From: Kiloniellaceae bacterium
GTDB taxonomy: Bacteria > Pseudomonadota > Alphaproteobacteria > Kiloniellales > J153
NCBI GenBank assembly: GCA_021776115.1
Contig: JAJFGN010000049.1
Coordinates: 62,001 to 126,000, forward strand
Direction of reading: 5' to 3'
Length of the DNA stretch: 64,000 nucleotides
Below are positions 44,196-54,747 of the stretch, piece after piece. Position 1 is the first letter of the stretch; each line of letters begins with the position of its first letter. A program made the position numbers and the translations under genes. The notes under the pieces are model-generated. The model did not search any database, was not told the origin of the DNA, and saw only the letters and a list, made by a program, of their open reading frames with translations.

Positions 44196-45140
44196 ATGGG
44201 CCGTTTCCTGGGTATCTTCTTCGAGTTTTTGGGCCGCCATGCCGCCTGGACTCTGTGCGGGGGAGTGCTGGTCGGCCTCGTGCTACCCGATTTGGCGGCC
44301 GTGGCGCGCCCGCTGCTCGCGCCCAGCGTGGCCCTGATCCTCACCGCCGCCCTGCTTCGCGTCGACTGGTCGGTCATGGCGGGATATTCCCGGCGCCCGG
44401 CCTTGGTCGGCGGGCTGGCTTTGTGGTGCATGCTAGTCAGCCCCGTCGTCACCTGGATCCTGGTCGGACTCTTGCCGCTGCCTGACTCCCTGGCAACGGC
44501 GATCGTGCTCATGGCGGCGGCGCCGCCAATTCTGGGCGCGACCGGACTGGCCTTCGTCCTGGGTCTTGACGGCGCCCTCGCCGCCGTCGCGGGGTTGGTT
44601 AGCACGCTGGTGACGCCTCTTAGCGTCCCCGCCCTGGCGCTCGTCCTGCTGGGTCTGGAGCTGGAGATCGGCCTGGCCGAATTTATGCTGCGGCTAGGCC
44701 TGGTGATTGGCGGCTCGTTTGGTCTGGCCTTGGTGGTCAAGCGCTTGACCAAACCGGGTTGGTTGCGCGCGCGGGCGCGCCAGTTCGACGGCCTGTTCGT
44801 CCTTTTCATGCTGGTATTCGCGGTCGCGATCATGGACGGCGTAACCGAGGTGATCCTGTCGCGCCCAGGCCACGCGGCGCTTTGGCTGGGCGCCGCGTTT
44901 GTCGCCAATCCGGCCCTGCAAGTGTTGGGCGCCCTGGTCTTCGCGGGACTGGGCCGCCGCCGGGCGTTAACCGCTGGATTGCTAAGCGGGAACTGCAACA
45001 TGGGGGTTTTGCTGGCGGCTCTGCCGCCGGAGGGAAATTTCGATATCGTGCTGTTCTTCGCTCTTGCCCAATTGCCGATGTTCATGCTGCCCGCGCTCAT
45101 GGCGCCCGGATACCGCCGGATCTTGGGTGGATTGCCCTAA
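44196..45140 (+). CDS. Bile acid:Na+ symporter (BASS)-like multi-TM transporter
   Basis: About 9-10 hydrophobic helices; LVLPDLAAVARPLLAPSVALILTAALL...SGNCNMGVLLAAL. Confidence 0.65.
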   Translation: MGRFLGIFFEFLGRHAAWTLCGGVLVGLVLPDLAAVARPLLAPSVALILTAALLRVDWSVMAGYSRRPALVGGLALWCMLVSPVVTWILVGLLPLPDSLATAIVLMAAAPPILGATGLAFVLGLDGALAAVAGLVSTLVTPLSVPALALVLLGLELEIGLAEFMLRLGLVIGGSFGLALVVKRLTKPGWLRARARQFDGLFVLFMLVFAVAIMDGVTEVILSRPGHAALWLGAAFVANPALQVLGALVFAGLGRRRALTAGLLSGNCNMGVLLAALPPEGNFDIVLFFALAQLPMFMLPALMAPGYRRILGGLP

Positions 45141-45381
45141 GAGCACCAGGGCGCGTCGACTTGGCCGACAGTAGCGATATTTTTGCAACAGGCTGAGATT
45201 TGACCGCAAGATGCGTATGTATGGTTACTGGTTACTCAAGAGATTGCATGCTAGTCAGGTCGAAGAACGGCGCCACGGCGGGCCAAAATGACGGGAGGCC
45301 AACTCACGTCGGCGCTTGCCCGTCTAGGGGAACCGCTTATTATTCGCTCGGAGTTCGGATCGACGGGGAGTCTCGGGAAAG

Positions 45382-46299
45382 GTGCTGGGTCGAATGTTGA
45401 GTTGGCGAATCGTGTCGCGGTTCGCGTTGTTTTTGTCTGCCGCGGTGTTAATCGGGGGATGTGCCGCGCAGCCGAACGACGTGGTGTGGGACACTGGCGG
45501 CGCGCTGACCGAAGAGCTGCACGGGGCGGCGCGCATTCAATACGCCCAGCAAAGCGACGATATAAACGATCTGTACCCCGATGTGGACGAGGACTACGAC
45601 GATAATGACCCGCTGGAAATACCCAACCGGTTTATTTTCGCTTTTAATCAGACACTTGACGTCTTTGTTCTGAAGCCCGTCGCCTCTGGATACCGCTTCT
45701 TGCTACCCTCTATGATCCGCGATTCGATCCGAAATTTCCTGCGCAACCTCGCGACACCGGTTGTCTTGATCAACGACTTGCTGCAGGGAGAGCTCGAGCG
45801 CGCCGAAACTACTTTGGCACGTTTCGCGATCAACTCCTCGGGCGGGGTCTTAGGGCTATTCGATGTCGCAACGGACGAAGGTTTCGAATACCATCAGGAA
45901 GATTTCGGTCAGACCCTTGGTTCCCATGGCATTGGCGAAGGAGCCTATTTGGTTCTGCCCCTCTTCGGGCCATCCTCCATCCGCGACGGAGTCGGCCGGC
46001 TTGCCGATATTTTTCTGGATCCTCTGACTTACGTCGGGCAAGCCTACGATCTTGAGACAGAGTTCCTATTGATCCCCGCCGTTAACGGAATCGACACCAG
46101 ATCGCGCAATATCGATACCCTGGAGAACCTGGAACGCGATTCGATAGACTTCTATGCCCGTATCCGGTCGCTGTGGCGGCAGAACCGGCAGAATGAAATT
46201 GATAATGGCCGGGAGGTGGGACCGACGGTGACGCCGGGCCTAAGTGATTTCGATTTCGATACCGAGCCGAAAGATGGACAACTTGGCAGTTCGCAGTGA
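45382..46299 (+). CDS. mlaA: MlaA (VacJ) family phospholipid-transport lipoprotein
   Basis: Lipobox IGGCAAQ; NDPLEIPNRFIFAFNQTLD...FLRNLATPVVLINDLLQGE...GEGAYLVLPLFGPSSIRDGVG. Confidence 0.95.
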   Translation: MLGRMLSWRIVSRFALFLSAAVLIGGCAAQPNDVVWDTGGALTEELHGAARIQYAQQSDDINDLYPDVDEDYDDNDPLEIPNRFIFAFNQTLDVFVLKPVASGYRFLLPSMIRDSIRNFLRNLATPVVLINDLLQGELERAETTLARFAINSSGGVLGLFDVATDEGFEYHQEDFGQTLGSHGIGEGAYLVLPLFGPSSIRDGVGRLADIFLDPLTYVGQAYDLETEFLLIPAVNGIDTRSRNIDTLENLERDSIDFYARIRSLWRQNRQNEIDNGREVGPTVTPGLSDFDFDTEPKDGQLGSSQ

Positions 46300-46951
46300 T
46301 AGTTTGGTTACCCGCCGCCGCGCCCTGCGCTTGGGCGTTTCCGGCCTCCTGGTAGCCGCCGCCGCGCTTAGTGGCCTCTCATCGCCATCCTGGGCAAAGC
46401 CGGAAGACGAGGCAGGGGCTTTCCTGTTGTCGCTCACGACGCGCTCGATTGAGGAATTGACCGATTCATCGGTTCCGGTAGAAGAGCGCAAGACGCGTTT
46501 TCGCAAGTTATTCCGCGACAATTTCGATGTGGCAGCGATCGGGCGCTTTGTCCTCGGCCGCTATGGGCGTGGCACCTCTAAGCCGATCCTGGAGGAATTT
46601 CTCTCGACCTTCGAGGACGTCATGGTCGAGCGCTTTGCCCCCCAGTTTGCCGGTTATGGCGAGACCCGGTTTCGGGTCGGGACGGTCCGTCAGGTGGAGA
46701 AGCGCAATCAGTACATCGTCAGCAGCGCGATTACGCCCCCCGGCAAGGACACCGAGGTCAATATCGATTGGCGTTTGCTCCACAAAGACGGTCACTTCAC
46801 GGTCCTCGACATTATCGGGGAAGGGGTCAGCATGGCCCTTACGCTGCGCGCTGAATACGGCTCGGTCCTAAAGAGCTCCGGCGGTAAAGTCGATCAGCTA
46901 ATCACTTTATTGCGCGAGCGAGTAGGCGCCCAAGCGGCGGCGAGCAATTAG
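46274..46951 (+). CDS. mlaC: MlaC/Ttg2D family phospholipid-binding protein
   Basis: [23 protein letters not shown]...[38 protein letters not shown]. Confidence 0.93.
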   Translation: MDNLAVRSDSLVTRRRALRLGVSGLLVAAAALSGLSSPSWAKPEDEAGAFLLSLTTRSIEELTDSSVPVEERKTRFRKLFRDNFDVAAIGRFVLGRYGRGTSKPILEEFLSTFEDVMVERFAPQFAGYGETRFRVGTVRQVEKRNQYIVSSAITPPGKDTEVNIDWRLLHKDGHFTVLDIIGEGVSMALTLRAEYGSVLKSSGGKVDQLITLLRERVGAQAAASN

Positions 46952-47002
46952 AGCCTTGTCCAGTTAATCCGACTGGAAGAGACCCTAAACACGCCATCCC
47001 TA

Positions 47003-48676
47003 TCAGCGAGACAGCGGCTTATACTTGATCCGATGCGGTTGATCCGCTTCGGCACCCAAACGGCGGTGCCGGTCCGCCTCATAGTCCTGATAGTTGCCCT
47101 CGAACCAGACTGCCTGGCTGTCGCCTTCGAAGGCCAGAATATGGGTCGCGATGCGGTCCAGGAACCAGCGGTCATGGCTGATGATCAGCACACAACCCGC
47201 GAACTCGAGTATCGCGTCCTCCAAGGCGCGCAAGGTGTCGATGTCCAGATCATTGGTCGGCTCGTCCAGCAGCAGGACATTGGCGCCAGTCTTTAGCATC
47301 TTAGCGAGGTGGACACGGTTACGCTCGCCGCCCGAGAGTTGGCCGACCTTCTTTTGCTGATCTCCGCCCTTGAAGTTGAAGGCGCCGACATAGGCACGCG
47401 ACGGCGTTTCGTACTTGCCCAGGGTCACCGTATCCCGGCCCTCGGCGATCTCTTCCCAGACAGTCTTGTCGGCCGCCAGGGAATCGCGGGATTGATCGAC
47501 ATACCCCAGCTTGACCGTCTCGCCGACCCGCAACGTGCCTTGATCTGGTTTGTCTTGACCGGTGATCATGCGAAACAGGGTCGTCTTGCCGGCGCCGTTC
47601 GGACCGATGATGCCGACGATGGCGTTGGGCGGCACCTTGAAGTCCGCGTTGTCGATCAAGAGACGCTCGGCGAAGCCCTTGCCGAGGCCCTTCGCCTCAA
47701 TGACCAAATCGCCCAGACGCGGGCCCGGTGGGACCACAATCCGGCCCGGCTCGGGCGCCTTGCGGCCGGCCTCCGCCAGGAGCGCCTCATAAGCCTGAAT
47801 ACGCGCTTTCGATTTGGCCTGGCGCGCCTTCGGGCTTTGCCGAACCCACTCCAGCTCGTGCTTCAATTCGCGCTGGCGCGACGATTCGGTCTTCTCTTCT
47901 TGCTTTAGGCGCGCCTCTTTTTGCTCCAGCCAGCTCGTATAATTACCCTTGAAGGGAATGCCGTGCCCGCGATCCAATTCCAGGATCCATCCCGCAACGT
48001 TATCGAGGAAATAGCGGTCATGGGTCACCGCGACCACGGTACCCGTGTAATCGTGCAGGTAACGTTCCAGCCAGGCCACGGATTCGGCATCCAGATGGTT
48101 GGTCGGCTCGTCGAGGAGCAGCATGTCCGGCTTTTGCAGCAGCAAGCGGCAAAGCGCGACCCGGCGGCGCTCGCCGCCCGACAGCTTCGCCACCTCGGCA
48201 TCGCCCGGTGGGCAGCGTAGCGCATCCATCGCGATCTCGACCGTGCGCTCCAAGTCCCAGGCGCCAACGTTGTCGATCTGCTCCTGCAACTCTCCTTGCT
48301 CCGCGATCAGCGCGTCGAAATCGGCGTCCTCCTCGGCGAACTTGGCATTGACCGCCTCGAAGCGGTCTAAAAGCGCTTTGGTTTCGGCGACCCCCTCATA
48401 GACATTGCCCGCGACATCCTTGGCAGGATCGAGCTCCGGCTCCTGCTGCAAATACCCGATGCGTACGCCGTCGGCTGCTCGAGCTTCGCCGTTGATATCG
48501 CCGTCCAGGCCGGCCATGACCCGCATCAAAGTCGACTTACCGGAACCGTTCAAGCCAAGGACGCCAATCTTCGCGCCCGGCAGGAAGCTGAGATTGATGT
48601 CCTTGAGGACCTGCTTACCACCGGGAAAAGTCTTGGAGACCCGGCTCATTTGATAGATGTACTGATACGCGGCCAT
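47003..48676 (-). CDS. ettA: ABC-F energy-dependent translational throttle protein EttA
   Basis: [53 protein letters not shown]; two ABC cassettes; [40 protein letters not shown]. Confidence 0.96.
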   Translation of the reverse strand: MAAYQYIYQMSRVSKTFPGGKQVLKDINLSFLPGAKIGVLGLNGSGKSTLMRVMAGLDGDINGEARAADGVRIGYLQQEPELDPAKDVAGNVYEGVAETKALLDRFEAVNAKFAEEDADFDALIAEQGELQEQIDNVGAWDLERTVEIAMDALRCPPGDAEVAKLSGGERRRVALCRLLLQKPDMLLLDEPTNHLDAESVAWLERYLHDYTGTVVAVTHDRYFLDNVAGWILELDRGHGIPFKGNYTSWLEQKEARLKQEEKTESSRQRELKHELEWVRQSPKARQAKSKARIQAYEALLAEAGRKAPEPGRIVVPPGPRLGDLVIEAKGLGKGFAERLLIDNADFKVPPNAIVGIIGPNGAGKTTLFRMITGQDKPDQGTLRVGETVKLGYVDQSRDSLAADKTVWEEIAEGRDTVTLGKYETPSRAYVGAFNFKGGDQQKKVGQLSGGERNRVHLAKMLKTGANVLLLDEPTNDLDIDTLRALEDAILEFAGCVLIISHDRWFLDRIATHILAFEGDSQAVWFEGNYQDYEADRHRRLGAEADQPHRIKYKPLSR

Positions 48677-48800
48677 CGGAACGTTCCTTGGTATTACCTG
48701 CGGATTCCTGGTCCTCGCGCGAGGACCGCGCCCGGGCGGCGTTTCTATCGTATTGATTGGGGGAAGCAAAGCCCCGCATGGGGTTTTGGCCGACCCCAGC

Positions 48801-50168
48801 TTACCAGCCGGCGGCCTTCTGCCTGGCGATCACCGCCTTGGCCCGCTGCGAGAAGCGCAATGCCTCACCATAGGTTTCAACGCCAGCCTCGGCTAGGAAC
48901 GGCAGCATGCGGACATAAACTTCCGCCGTGACCAGCGAATCGCCGAGTGCGGTGTGGCGGCCATGAACGTCGACCGCAAAGTGTTCCGCCAGATCCTCCA
49001 GGGACAAACCTGGCAGTCCGAGGTTGAGCGACGCGGCCAGCAGTAAGGTGTCCAGAACCGCCGGCTCCTCCCAGGGCAAGCCGGCCAGGATACTTTCCCG
49101 GCGCAGCATCGCGACATCGAAGGCGACGTTGTGGCCGATCCATACGGTATCGTGCGCAAGCGGCGCGAAGCTGGCGAAGACCGCCGGGAAGAGGTCGGCG
49201 TCGGCCACCATGGCGTTAGTAATTCCGTGCACGGCGGTTGAGCGCGCCGGTATCGGCACCCCCGGCCGAATCAGACGGTCAAAGCTCAAGCCGCGATACA
49301 GGCGCCCGCCGCACACGCGCACGGCGCCGATCGAAACGACGCGATCCACGGCGGTATCTAGCCCCGTTGTCTCGGTATCCAATACGGTCGCGTGCAAATC
49401 CACGACCCGCGTATTGTCGCTCACGGGCGAGAGCGCCGGCGGCCGATCGTGCAGCGCCAGGTCATGGTCCACTTCGGCCCGGTGTTCGGCGATGCCGTGG
49501 TCGAAAGACAAGACCGCGCCCCCGTGTTCCTCCAGGCTTACGATACGCCCCGATAACTCCACACCGTCGACGGTTCTCAGCCTGGCCTCTACCGCCGCCC
49601 CCTTCCGCCGCGACCGCTCGAGCGCGGCGATCACAGGATCGCGCTCCAGCGCCGCGAAAACCGAGGTTCCGACCCGCACCCTTTCGCTGCCCAGCAGGGC
49701 CTTGCCCGGAAAGTTGACCAAACTAACCTGGCCCTGCTCGGTCATGACGACCAGGGCCTCCGAGACCGACGCGAGGATGGCGCCAAGCCTTTGGTCGGGT
49801 GCTGCACGCTCCTCGGCATAGCGCGCGGATAAGCCTGCCAGCGCACCGCACAGCCGCTGGATCTCGAGGGCGGTGTCGTCCTCTTCGCGCAACGGTAGGA
49901 CTGCGCTTCGATTGCCGGTCAAGGTCACGATAGCGCCGCGCGCGCGCTCGAGATCGCGAAAGTGCCGCCTCACAAGGTCGAAGACGTGCCAGAGCGCGGC
50001 AGCCGCCACGATTGCCGCGCCGCCGGCGGCCACTGCCATCACGCCCAGCTGAGCGCCAGGCGCCCGCGCCGCGAGGGCGAACCAACCTGCTAGGGCGGCG
50101 AGGACGCACAACGCCGCAAGGGCACCAGCCAAGGTCGCCTCGATTGCCTTGCGTACGCTCCTCGTCAT
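48801..50168 (-). CDS. Membrane-anchored PAS-like/DEDDh 3'-5' exonuclease (DnaQ-like)
   Basis: Two N-terminal TM segments; PAS-like middle; VLDTETTGLDTAVDRVVSIGAVRV...GHNVAFDVAML...GRHTALGDSLVTAEV. Confidence 0.88.
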   Translation of the reverse strand: MTRSVRKAIEATLAGALAALCVLAALAGWFALAARAPGAQLGVMAVAAGGAAIVAAAALWHVFDLVRRHFRDLERARGAIVTLTGNRSAVLPLREEDDTALEIQRLCGALAGLSARYAEERAAPDQRLGAILASVSEALVVMTEQGQVSLVNFPGKALLGSERVRVGTSVFAALERDPVIAALERSRRKGAAVEARLRTVDGVELSGRIVSLEEHGGAVLSFDHGIAEHRAEVDHDLALHDRPPALSPVSDNTRVVDLHATVLDTETTGLDTAVDRVVSIGAVRVCGGRLYRGLSFDRLIRPGVPIPARSTAVHGITNAMVADADLFPAVFASFAPLAHDTVWIGHNVAFDVAMLRRESILAGLPWEEPAVLDTLLLAASLNLGLPGLSLEDLAEHFAVDVHGRHTALGDSLVTAEVYVRMLPFLAEAGVETYGEALRFSQRAKAVIARQKAAGW

Positions 50169-50186
50169 TATCAGCGCTTCTTGGTA

Positions 50187-51656
50187 TTAGAAGACATCGC
50201 CCGTGAACTCCCCATGGACGCGCTTCTTCAGGTGATCGATGGCCTTGAGCGAATCGACCAGCATATCCTTTTCACGTTCGGTCAGGTTGTCCGGGTGAAC
50301 GTGATTGCCAACCTTTCCGCCCGCGCGAAAATCGGAAAGCTGCTGACGCAACAACAGAAAGGTGATGTGGTTGAAGGCCCCGCGCAAGTAGTCGGCGTCG
50401 TTGTCGCTCAGCACCCCTGCTTTGTGCAGCGCGCGGATGCGCTTTAGCGTGGCCGTGTCTTCAACCCCCTCGCGCAGCGCCAAGAGGCGAACCGCACCGA
50501 CCAGCGGCAGGGTTCCGGCATGCTTCAGGTTGATCTTGCCAATATGTTCCTTCTTCGCATCCCTACCCGATTCGGTCACGAAGCGGCCGAACCAGCCCAG
50601 CGCGACCCCATATTCGTACAACTCAGCCTCGATCGCCTGCAGATAGGCCGGGTTCTTGCGAACCATTGCGCTGGCGTCGCGGCGCAATTCCCGCGCGAAG
50701 TCGGTGCGCCCATAGCCGCAGCCGAAATCGAAAAAGATGCTGGAAAATTGCACCGCGATGGTGCCGCGCCGGCGACCCCAGATGCCAAGCTGCTCCCGCC
50801 ACTGAGCACGGGTCTTGCGCCATAGCGGGTTGGTCGCCATGACGTATCCGTTGCAGTAAGGAAAGCCGACCGTGTCCAGATCGCGGGTGAAACGCTCTGC
50901 CAATTCTATGAAGAAGGAATCGATCCCGGTGTGCTTCGCGTCGGGATAGTTGTCGAGGATGAAGCCGTTATCCTGATCGGGAAAAAGAAAGTTCTCGCCG
51001 CGGCCGCCAGACCCCATGATGAGCAAGGTGAAGGGCACCGGCGGCGCCCCCCAGCCCGCCGCCTTCATGGCCGCCAATTGGGCTTCGAGTATGCGCCGGT
51101 GAATGCCCCGGTTTATGTCTGTGATCAGGGCCTGGATTTCGGGAACCGGCACATGGTCCCGCAAAAGCTGCGTGGCGATTTCGGCTTGCGCCGCCTTCAC
51201 GTCCCGCAGACCGTCAATGCTGTCGCCCCTGGTGACGAGATCGATCTGATGGATGACCTGCTCGGCGGCTACGGCCAGGGCGTCGCTCAAGAGGATTTCG
51301 CCAACCGGCCGCTCCTCGGCATCGACAACCGGCATATGGCGCCAGCCGAAGCGGCGCATGCGAACGATCGCGCGATACAGAAAATCGTCGGCGCGGACCG
51401 CCTCAACGGGCGACGTCATGACCGAGGACACCGGATCGTCGCCGCCGCTGCGCAACGCGATTCGGCGGGTCACGTCCTGCTCGGTAATCAGGCCCAGGAG
51501 GCGCCCGTCCGGGTCCGTGATCAAAGCCGAGGTCGTACGGACCCCCGACATTCGGCCCAGCATCTCGGCAATGCTGGTGGCCGCCGGAATGACAACCTGC
51601 GCCGGGCGCATGCTATCGCTCACAGGTTGGGAGAAGATCTTCAGTTGGGATTGCAC
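50187..51656 (-). CDS. CBS-domain protein with DUF294 nucleotidyltransferase-like and substrate-binding domains
   Basis: Tandem CBS (LITDPDGRLLGLITEQDVTRRIA; MPVVDAEERPVGEILLSDAL); LLIMGSGGRGENFLFPDQDNGFIL nucleotidyltransferase motif. Confidence 0.92.
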   Translation of the reverse strand: MQSQLKIFSQPVSDSMRPAQVVIPAATSIAEMLGRMSGVRTTSALITDPDGRLLGLITEQDVTRRIALRSGGDDPVSSVMTSPVEAVRADDFLYRAIVRMRRFGWRHMPVVDAEERPVGEILLSDALAVAAEQVIHQIDLVTRGDSIDGLRDVKAAQAEIATQLLRDHVPVPEIQALITDINRGIHRRILEAQLAAMKAAGWGAPPVPFTLLIMGSGGRGENFLFPDQDNGFILDNYPDAKHTGIDSFFIELAERFTRDLDTVGFPYCNGYVMATNPLWRKTRAQWREQLGIWGRRRGTIAVQFSSIFFDFGCGYGRTDFARELRRDASAMVRKNPAYLQAIEAELYEYGVALGWFGRFVTESGRDAKKEHIGKINLKHAGTLPLVGAVRLLALREGVEDTATLKRIRALHKAGVLSDNDADYLRGAFNHITFLLLRQQLSDFRAGGKVGNHVHPDNLTEREKDMLVDSLKAIDHLKKRVHGEFTGDVF

Positions 51657-51722
51657 ATCACCTCCGGGGAAAGGACTGTCCAGGCCCCCGGCCGCGCGCC
51701 AGATAATTTTCCGAGCCTCGGT

Positions 51723-54494
51723 TCACAACGCCTCCTGGCTTTCCATGTCCGGCGCGGCAACGGCCGCTGCACGGCTGACGGGCAGGGTAAAACTGAATGC
51801 CGCGCCCCGGCCAGGCGCATCCTCGACCCAGATGCGGCCCCCAAAATGTTCGACAATCTGGCGTGAGATCGCCAGGCCCAGCCCGGTCCCACGAGGAAGG
51901 TTCGCGAGCGGTTCGCTCGATTCCTGGAATTTCTCGAATATGATTTGACGGTCGTCCAAGGGCACGCCAGGACCGTTGTCGAGGACGCCCAGATAAAAGC
52001 GGCCACCCAGTTGCCCCGCCAAGATGCTGACTTCGCCGTTAGCGTCATCGCAGAACTTTACCGAATTCGCGATCAAATTCACGATAACCTGCATAAGCCG
52101 GTCGCGGTCGGCATAAACGTGCGGAAGCCATGGATCCGCCTCCAGCTTCAGAGAGATCGAGCGGCTGGTGAGCAAACTGCTCGTGGCCGCAAGAGCATCG
52201 TCAATCACGACACGCGGATCGATGTCGATCATATGCCAATCCATGCGCCCGGCCTCCATTTTCGCCAGGTCGAGAATCTCGTTGATGAGCCGGGTCAGGC
52301 GCTCTGTCTCCTTCACGATGATAGTGAGGAAGCGTTCGCGCTCGGTGGTGTCGAGAGCTGGATTGTCGGTCAAAATTTCACTGAAGGACCGGATGGATGT
52401 TAGCGGCGTGCGCAACTCGTGGCTAACGGTCGAGATGAAGTCGTCCTTCATCTTGTCCAGCTCCTTCAACCGTTCGTTCGCGGCCCGCAGCTCTTGAGTC
52501 GTATTTTGAAGCTCTTGCGATTTCTGTTCCAGACGGTGGCTGTATTCGATGACCTGCGAGGTTTCGTCCAGGATCTTCATGACCTCTTCGATCCCAACAA
52601 CCTCTCCCTTGGCGACCGAGGCGACCATGACCCGCGCCGAAGCGGCGCCGATCGCGCCCGCGAGCAATCGCTCCACGAAACTGACGAGAGCGGCGTCCGC
52701 TTCGCGCAGGCGGTCGAGGTTAAGGTCGCGGCTGCGAGCGTAGTCGCCCAGAACCCGGTCGGATTCCCGCGCACCGATAAAGCGGGCCAGCAGGGTCTTC
52801 AAATCCGCCACGGTCGCGGAACCGCGCCAGAAATTGGTCCCGCCAAAAGCGCCGGAACGGCCCGACACGTCAACGAAAAGCGCACCTTGAATTCGCTCTA
52901 TCGCACCCGGCCGGCTCATCAACGAACCCAAGACATAGCCACCGATATTGGCGACCAGGCTCCAGAACATAGCGTGCGACAGACTATCCATGCCGTCCAG
53001 GCCGAACAGGGCGTAGGGCCGCAGCAACCCGATCTCAAATGGCCCATCCTCGACAAAGCCGATGGGCAGCCAACCGGAGAGCGCGAACAAAGGCAGCAGC
53101 AAGGTGTACAGCCAGAGGGCGAATCCTAGGCTGAGCCCCAAGATCGCACCGACGCGCGTGGCGCCCCGCCAATACATGCCGCCGATCATCGCCGGTGCAA
53201 ACTGTGCGACCGCCGCAAAGGAGACTAGACCGATGGTGACCAGAGCGACGGATTCGCCGATAAAACGGAAGTAAGCATAGCCGAGCAACAACACCGTAAC
53301 GATGCTTCCACGGCGTATAGACAACAGCAATCCACTGAGATCGCCCTGCTCCGCCAGATTGCGCCAATTGAGGCGGAGCAAGACCGGCATAATCAAGTCG
53401 TTGCAGATCATGGTGCTCAGCGCAATGGCGGCCACAATGACCATACCTGTCGCCGCCGACAGACCGCCGATAAAGACAAATAGCGCCAAGCCTTCCCGAC
53501 GTTCCGCCATAGGCACGGTCAGAACAAAGGTATCCGCGTCGACAGTTCCGTCGGGAAAATGCAGCATCCCGCCGATCGCGATCGGCAACACGAAGATGTT
53601 GATGATCAGCAGATAGAGCGGGAATAGCCAGACCGCCTTCTTGAGGTGATCCTCGTTTACGTTCTCGACCACCGCGACCTGAAACTGGCGCGGCAGGCAT
53701 ATGATCGCGGCCATGGACAGCAGAATCAGGGTCGGCCAATGACCGTAGCCGCTATCGCTCGATGTAAACAGCGCGGTGATCTGAGGCGAACGCGCGGCGG
53801 CGGCGAACAAATCGCCGAATCCCCCGTACAGGCCGAAAGTGACGTAGACGCCGACGGCCAGGAATGCGACCAGCTTCACGATGGATTCGAAGGCGATCGC
53901 GGCAACCATACCTTCGTGATGTTCGCTGGCATCTATGTGCCGGGTGCCGAAGAGGATGGCGAAAGCCGCCATCAAAAGCGCAACCAAAAACGCCGTGTCC
54001 TTGAGGACCGGAACATTGCTCGAAATCGGCGGCATGACGACATCCGGGTACTGCACCAGGACATTGAAGCTGGTCGACACCGCTTTCAATTGCAGCGCGA
54101 TGTAGGGTGTGATCCCGAGCACGGCGATCAGCGTGACCAAGCCACCCAGGGCAGCGCTCTTGCCGTAACGCGAAGAAATGAAATCCGCGATCGAGGTTAT
54201 CCGGTGCGCTTTGCAGATGCGGATAATCTTGCGCAGCAGGAAACCCCAGAGCACGAAGGTCAGGGTCGGGCCAATATAGATCGGCAGGAAATCCATGCCG
54301 CTGGAAGCGGCGCGCCCGACGCTGCCGTAGAACGTCCATGACGTGCAATAGACCGCGATGGACAACGCGTAAATGTAAGGATTGGCAATGATGCTGCGCC
54401 CGGCATCGGCGCGTTTGTCACCGTAGTAGGCGATCGCGAACAACAGGCAGAGATACGCCAGCGAGACCAAAAGGATGGACCAACTGGCGAGCAT
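51723..54494 (-). CDS. Na+/solute symporter-sensor histidine kinase fusion (CbrA/CrbS-like)
   Basis: About 13 TM SSS domain; HisKA SHELRTPLTSIRSFSEILTDNPALDTTERERFLTIIVKETERLTRLINEILDLAKMEAG; HATPase GTGLGLAISRQIVEHFGGRIWVEDAPGRGAAF. Confidence 0.95.
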   Translation of the reverse strand: MLASWSILLVSLAYLCLLFAIAYYGDKRADAGRSIIANPYIYALSIAVYCTSWTFYGSVGRAASSGMDFLPIYIGPTLTFVLWGFLLRKIIRICKAHRITSIADFISSRYGKSAALGGLVTLIAVLGITPYIALQLKAVSTSFNVLVQYPDVVMPPISSNVPVLKDTAFLVALLMAAFAILFGTRHIDASEHHEGMVAAIAFESIVKLVAFLAVGVYVTFGLYGGFGDLFAAAARSPQITALFTSSDSGYGHWPTLILLSMAAIICLPRQFQVAVVENVNEDHLKKAVWLFPLYLLIINIFVLPIAIGGMLHFPDGTVDADTFVLTVPMAERREGLALFVFIGGLSAATGMVIVAAIALSTMICNDLIMPVLLRLNWRNLAEQGDLSGLLLSIRRGSIVTVLLLGYAYFRFIGESVALVTIGLVSFAAVAQFAPAMIGGMYWRGATRVGAILGLSLGFALWLYTLLLPLFALSGWLPIGFVEDGPFEIGLLRPYALFGLDGMDSLSHAMFWSLVANIGGYVLGSLMSRPGAIERIQGALFVDVSGRSGAFGGTNFWRGSATVADLKTLLARFIGARESDRVLGDYARSRDLNLDRLREADAALVSFVERLLAGAIGAASARVMVASVAKGEVVGIEEVMKILDETSQVIEYSHRLEQKSQELQNTTQELRAANERLKELDKMKDDFISTVSHELRTPLTSIRSFSEILTDNPALDTTERERFLTIIVKETERLTRLINEILDLAKMEAGRMDWHMIDIDPRVVIDDALAATSSLLTSRSISLKLEADPWLPHVYADRDRLMQVIVNLIANSVKFCDDANGEVSILAGQLGGRFYLGVLDNGPGVPLDDRQIIFEKFQESSEPLANLPRGTGLGLAISRQIVEHFGGRIWVEDAPGRGAAFSFTLPVSRAAAVAAPDMESQEAL

Positions 54495-54501
54495 GTTTAA
54501 C

Positions 54502-54747
54502 TCACCGTGTCCGGCCGGTAAGCGGTTTATCGTTCTGGTCAGGCCGCGACGCGGAACCGAGATCGGCTATCCATGCGACCAGGACGATGATCAAACCCCA
54601 TACGGCGAACAGATAAAGATAAAGAAGCGGCAAACCGAACACGAAGACCTCGGCGCCGAAGATAGCGAGAAACGGCGGACTGAACGCGACGCACCCGAAT
54701 AGAAAGGTCGCGACAGAGCCTTCCGCAATCCGCTTGGGTCCCCTCAT
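54502..54747 (-). CDS. Small two-TM membrane protein (81 aa), possible SSS accessory
   Basis: MRGPKRIAEGSVATFLFGCVAFSPPFLAIFGAEVFVFGLPLLYLYLFAVWGLIIVLVAWIADLG; overlaps the RR stop by 4 nt, and its stop lies 7 nt from the kinase start. Confidence 0.75.
   Translation of the reverse strand: MRGPKRIAEGSVATFLFGCVAFSPPFLAIFGAEVFVFGLPLLYLYLFAVWGLIIVLVAWIADLGSASRPDQNDKPLTGRTR

Noticed and set aside
44022-45100. N-terminal extension of the 43514..45100 minus ORF (528 aa)
   Set aside because: Only the 43514-44023 part encodes the thioesterase; the upstream extension is S/R/P-rich and antisense to the BASS-like transporter.
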